Assembly (NCBI GenBank): GCA_031254955.1
Contig: JAIRTK010000157.1
Span: forward strand, 1 to 9,806
Origin: Opitutaceae bacterium
GTDB taxonomy: Bacteria; Verrucomicrobiota; Verrucomicrobiia; Opitutales; Opitutaceae
Length of the DNA stretch: 9,806 bases
Direction of reading: 5' to 3'
The translations under genes were made by a program, and so were the position numbers. Positions within the stretch are counted from its first letter, which is position 1. Every line of letters starts with the position of its first letter. The notes under the pieces are model-generated. The model searched no databases and was not told the origin of the DNA. It saw only the letters and a program-made list of their open reading frames with translations. Positions 7,621 through 9,806 of this stretch are shown piece by piece.

Positions 7621-7730
7621 GAAGAAACTTCGGCCCGTCAGCTGGTTGAATTTCGAGCGAAGCGAGAAGCCTGACAACCTGTGTTACACCAGCAGCGCGT
7701 AACCTCGATTATCAAGGAAAACGCCAAAAA

Positions 7731-7876
7731 TAACCGCAAAGTGCGCCAAGGATGCGAAGAAAAGCATAAAGACAAACAGATGCCTGTTCTATAATATGTT
7801 GAATAATGTAATGTAATTGATTTCCAATTCTTCGCGCCCTTCGTGTCCCTCGCATCCTTCGCGTCCTTCGCGGTTA
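7731..7876. repeat. Inverted pair of 9-bp-periodic repeats
   Basis: The left arm (from 7731) begins TAACCGCAAAGTGCGCCAAG. The right arm (7830-7876), read on the minus strand, begins TAACCGCGAAGGACGCGAAG and continues as units of nine bases of the CGCGAAGGA type. The arms are similar over about 29 bases. The AT-rich interior has no gene. The right arm ends 39 bases before the start codon of the secreted protein, so it would lie in that gene's leader. Confidence 0.65.
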
Positions 7877-7915
7877 AAACAAATTTCTAAAAATCCCCTT
7901 AATTTGATGACTCCC

Positions 7916-8827
7916 ATGAAAACAACGCTTCTTTTCTTCCTCGCCGTCGCCGTCGCCATCACCACCATCACCACCATCACCACCGTCGCCGCCGCCACCG
8001 CCACCGCCACCGCTGCGCAACCAGCCGCGATTCTCGCCCACGACATCCCCGGCACCTACGAAAAACGCGCCGCGCAAGGCCTCGCCATTTACAAAGACAC
8101 TGCCTTCCTCCTCAGCGACCGCGGCTACTGCCGCATCTACAACCTGAAAACACGCAAACAGGAGGCCGCCTTCGAACTCGCCACCTTCGGCGCCTACAAC
8201 CACGCCAACGCCGCCTCCTTCGGCGCCGAGTTCCCCAAGGGCAACGCCGCCTTCCCCGCCCTCTACATCGCCCAGTGCCGCGAGGACTGCCTCTGTTTCG
8301 TCGAGAGCATTGACAAAACCGGCTCCTGGCTCGTCCAAACCATCGGCCTCAAAATCAACGGCCACTACCCTCGCAATTACGACTGGGTTGCCGACGCCCC
8401 CAAAAAACACCTCTACGCCATCGCCCCCGCCGGCCCCGCCGCCCCCGGCGGCGCCCGCGAGTATTACATCACCAAACTCCCTCTCCCGCCGCTTCCGCCC
8501 GCCGGCAAAAACCGCGTGGAGTTCACCGAAAAAGACATCCTCGACCGCTTCACCATCGCCTTCCCCAACCTCCTCCAAGGCGCGACCATCCTGGGCGACC
8601 GCCTCTACCTCCCCGTTGGCGGCAACGAAAAATGGCGCAAACCGTCCAACACCGCCCTCACCGACCGCGCCGTTATCGTCGTAAACCTCGCAACCCAAAC
8701 CATCGAGCAAACCGTGCCCCTCAACGCCGCCCTCACCGTCGAGCCAGAGGACGCCGCCTTCCACAACAACGACCTCCTCATGTATTGCGGCCAGGAAGGC
8801 GGCCTCTGGAAAATCAACGGCATATAA
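7916..8827 (+). CDS. Secreted protein of unknown function, possibly beta-propeller-like
   Basis: This is a 303-residue protein not assigned to a named family here. The ATG at 7916 is chosen because it gives a signal peptide: MKTT, then a hydrophobic core LLFFLAVAVA (5-14), an ITTITTITT repeat (15-23), and an Ala/Thr stretch with candidate AxA cleavage sites near residues 27-35. An ATG at 7907 would add three residues. A TTG further up (7817) would read through the repeat and is unlikely. The mature part has short strand-like segments (QGLAIYKDTAFLLSDRG, LYIAQC, HLYAIAP, DRLYLPVGG, LLMYCGQEGGLWKING) resembling blades of a propeller. It has few cysteines (C78, two in the CREDCLC segment and one more near the end). 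It is probably exported to the periplasm or beyond. No operon partner is adjacent. The fold is inference; the reading frame and export signal are well supported. Confidence 0.75.
   Translation: MKTTLLFFLAVAVAITTITTITTVAAATATATAAQPAAILAHDIPGTYEKRAAQGLAIYKDTAFLLSDRGYCRIYNLKTRKQEAAFELATFGAYNHANAASFGAEFPKGNAAFPALYIAQCREDCLCFVESIDKTGSWLVQTIGLKINGHYPRNYDWVADAPKKHLYAIAPAGPAAPGGAREYYITKLPLPPLPPAGKNRVEFTEKDILDRFTIAFPNLLQGATILGDRLYLPVGGNEKWRKPSNTALTDRAVIVVNLATQTIEQTVPLNAALTVEPEDAAFHNNDLLMYCGQEGGLWKINGI
7958..8011 (+). repeat. Microsatellite in the signal-peptide coding region
   Basis: Three perfect tandem copies of ATCACCACC (7958-7984) encode ITT three times. They are followed by GTCGCCGCC and three copies of GCCACC (7994-8011) encoding Ala-Thr. 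Unit sizes are multiples of three, so copy-number change would lengthen or shorten the export signal without breaking the frame. Confidence 0.8.
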
Positions 8828-8842
8828 AAAAGCACCTTGTTT

Positions 8843-8952
8843 AACCACAAAGACACACAAAAAGCACAAAAACAAACGCTTCCCCTCGCGCCTTCTTGTA
8901 GTCATTAAAAACGAACCATTAATTAAACCACGGAGACACGGAGAGCACGGAT
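8843..8952 (+). repeat. Direct pair of ACCACRRAGACAC-type repeats
   Basis: AACCACAAAGACACACAAAA (from 8843) and AACCACGGAGACACGGAGAG (from 8927) are related copies of the 9-bp-periodic family also found inverted at 7731-7876. The DNA between them (8871-8925) has no gene. They lie just after the stop of the secreted protein gene. Confidence 0.65.
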
Positions 8953-8977
8953 CCATGAAAGAGATTTTAATAAAAAT

Positions 8978-8997
8978 CCCCGCGGCAAGCTGCGGGG
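8978..8997. repeat. IS right-end hairpin
   Basis: CCCCGCGGC and GCTGCGGGG flank AA and form a near-perfect stem with one G-T pair. It shares GCAAGCTGCGGGG with the hairpin at the other end of the element. Confidence 0.7.
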
Positions 8998-9006
8998 TAT
9001 TCAGAA

Positions 9007-9453
9007 TCAGAACAACGTCATTTGCCTATCCTCATGCATCCGCTCATAGTCCCCCCCTTGTTCGCGCACCTATTTCCCTATTACCTCCTCCGTCCCGTGC
9101 TGCCCCACCGTGCTCACATAATACCCCTCCGTCCAAAACTCTCCTCCCCATAGTTGCTTTTTCACCTGCGGGCACCTCCTAAACACTTCTTTCGCCTTCA
9201 AATTTGTCACCACTCTCACTCTTTTCCTCACAGCGTAGGTCGGCACTGACTGCACCAAAAAATGCATATGGTTTTCGTCCGCTCCTATCTCCAAAAACTT
9301 CATTTCATAGCGTTTCTCTATCTCCAAGCACACTTCCTTTACCTCTTCCTCCACCTGTTTATCTATCACTGCCTTCCGATACTTTGCCGGAAATACCATG
9401 TGATACAGCAACACCCTCACATTATAGCTCTTATGCCAATACTCGCTTTCCAT
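9007..9453 (-). pseudogene. tnpA: IS200-type Y1 transposase with an amber stop at the catalytic tyrosine
   Basis: This is a single-domain HUH transposase that would cut and join single-stranded IS ends through a tyrosine. From the ATG at 9453 (an upstream TTG at 9468 is in frame) it reads the conserved YHMVFPAKYRKAV and the HUH motif in NHMHFLVQ. It then reads LWGGEFWTEGYYVSTVG and TEEVIGK, followed by TAG at 9070-9072. In the known family member IS608 TnpA the catalytic tyrosine sits in VVKQYIENQ. Aligning that with VIGK-stop-VREQ puts the stop exactly on the tyrosine. The frame stays open after it (VREQGGDYERMHEDRQMTLF) to a TGA at 9007-9009, giving the usual family length of about 148 residues. 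No other damage is seen. It is either a recent single-base inactivation, a sequencing error, or stop-codon readthrough. GGAGG sits unusually close to the ATG. Confidence 0.85.
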
Positions 9454-9498
9454 TCCTCCATCATCCAAATCACATCATTTCTCGTTCGTCCATCCAAG

Positions 9499-9514
9499 CC
9501 GCAGCAAGCTGCGG
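9499..9514. repeat. IS left-end hairpin
   Basis: CCGCAGC and GCTGCGG flank AA as a perfect inverted repeat, followed by GGGAATTAGTCCCAAGGGA, which has its own small palindrome (TCCCAAGGGA). It lies upstream of the transposase start on the gene's strand. Confidence 0.7.
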
Positions 9515-9535
9515 GGAATTAGTCCCAAGGGATTA

Positions 9536-9674
9536 ATACCATTTCCTAATGAAAATCCCACTAAGGAAGCCGTTAAGGGTAGGGCGAGGCGTTCCGCCGA
9601 GCCGTGTGAAGCGCTCGCGGCTCGGCGGGACGCCTCGCCCTACCTGAAGGGGGATTTTCATTCGCAAAGGGTAT
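9536..9674. repeat. Composite palindromic element B
   Basis: The outer arms are ATACCATTTCCTAATGAAAA (from 9536) and, on the other strand from 9674, ATACCCTTTGCGAATGAAAA; both continue into TCCC. They match the arms of element A at 3905-4067. The core is a large hairpin with arms 9579-9604 and 9618-9643, 25 of 26 bases complementary, beginning GTAGGGCGAGGCGT and closing ACGCCTCGCCCTAC, with a 13-base loop. There is no coding capacity. It abuts the IS element. Confidence 0.8.
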
Positions 9675-9687
9675 AAGAAATAGTATA

Positions 9688-9715
9688 ATACCATTTACTA
9701 ATAATAATGGCACTT
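9688..9715. repeat. Third copy of the outer arm (element C, partial)
   Basis: ATACCATTTACTAATAATAA followed by TGGCACTT resembles the left arm of element B (ATACCATTTCCTAATGAAAA). No opposite arm follows, because the next bases are the end of a gene. It lies 13 bases after element B and touches the stop codon of the partial gene. Confidence 0.55.
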
Positions 9716-9806
9716 TAGTCCGGATCTGAAGCGTTTGCTTGAACGCGCATCCAGCCGTGGATCATGCCGGAGACGGCGGCGCCGCCTTGGCGGATGGCGG
9801 CGATTT
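9715..9806 (-). CDS. C-terminal end of an unidentified protein (partial)
   Basis: The minus strand is open from the window edge to a TAA at 9715-9717 and gives a 30-residue tail containing IAAIRQGGAAVSGMIHGWMR. Codons are strongly GC-ending (GCC, ATC, CGC, GGC, GTC), matching the other coding sequence in the window. The gene continues beyond the window. It is too short to assign a family. Confidence 0.55.
   Translation of the reverse strand, partial: IAAIRQGGAAVSGMIHGWMRVQANASDPD

Larger units (their letters stand above)
8965..9535 (-). mobile_element. IS200/IS605-family insertion sequence (tnpA only)
   Basis: A short element of about 570 bp contains a single Y1-type transposase on the minus strand and no TnpB. 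Near each end lies a hairpin sharing GCAAGCTGCGGGG: 8978-8997 (right end relative to the gene) and 9499-9514 (left end). Such sub-terminal hairpins, recognised as single strands, are characteristic of the family, which has no terminal inverted repeats and makes no target duplication. The exact borders are estimates: the right border is set at the start of element B, and the left near the TTTTAATAAAAATCCC segment. The transposase is probably inactive because of an internal stop. Confidence 0.75.

Noticed and set aside
7731..7876. Possible CRISPR array in the repeat-rich gap
   Set aside because: The units are short, contiguous and nine bases long, without regular unique spacers, and no cas genes are present.
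7817..7915. Upstream TTG start for the secreted protein
   Set aside because: The extension translates the repeat arm (Ser/Arg/Pro-rich) and would bury the signal peptide; the ATG at 7916 fits better.
7874..8956. 360-codon Gly/Val-rich frame antisense to the secreted protein
   Set aside because: Its composition is that of a shadow, and its N-terminus is a translation of the 9-bp-periodic repeat.
9204..9536. Plus-strand open frames over the transposase
   Set aside because: They are antisense to a clearly recognisable Y1 transposase and match nothing familiar.

Overview
The window looks like a chromosomal stretch from a Verrucomicrobiota bacterium, most likely of the Opitutaceae. This is inferred from the style of the TonB-dependent receptor (an LSPFQVDSTREKGY-type N-terminus followed by a plug domain), the GC-rich third codon positions, genes without clear Shine-Dalgarno sites, and intergenic DNA crowded with palindromic repeats. 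No phylogenetic test could be run.

Layout. Positions 1-121 are a C-rich leader with a G-quadruplex-type motif on the minus strand (45-66) and a 21-base C homopolymer (86-106). The leader runs into a large outer-membrane TonB-dependent receptor (122-3787, +), followed by a hairpin (3822-3869). An intergenic mosaic of palindromic repeats (about 3905-4286) separates it from a convergent SNF2-family helicase (4287-7103, -). A repeat-rich gap with no convincing gene follows (7104-7915), then a small secreted protein of unknown function (7916-8827, +). That gene is bracketed on both sides by 9-bp-periodic repeats. Next comes an IS200/IS605-type insertion sequence (about 8965-9535) with terminal hairpins and a minus-strand Y1 transposase. 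A second composite palindromic element (9536-9674) follows, then a third copy of its arm (9688-9715), and finally the C-terminal end of an unidentified minus-strand gene (9715-9806).

The genes do not form an obvious operon or pathway; they look like independent units separated by repeats. The receptor would import an unknown ligand across the outer membrane and the helicase would act on DNA or protein-DNA complexes. No SusD, TonB or sugar-degrading partner is visible.

The main points of interest are four. (1) A 21-C tract lies directly at the receptor's N-terminus, and changing its length would join or disconnect an upstream open frame. (2) The transposase has an amber stop exactly where the catalytic tyrosine is expected, while the codons after it remain intact. 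(3) A family of composite palindromic elements has conserved outer arms (five copies seen) and differing inner palindromes. (4) The arms of those elements resemble one end of the IS, which raises the possibility that they are non-autonomous elements.
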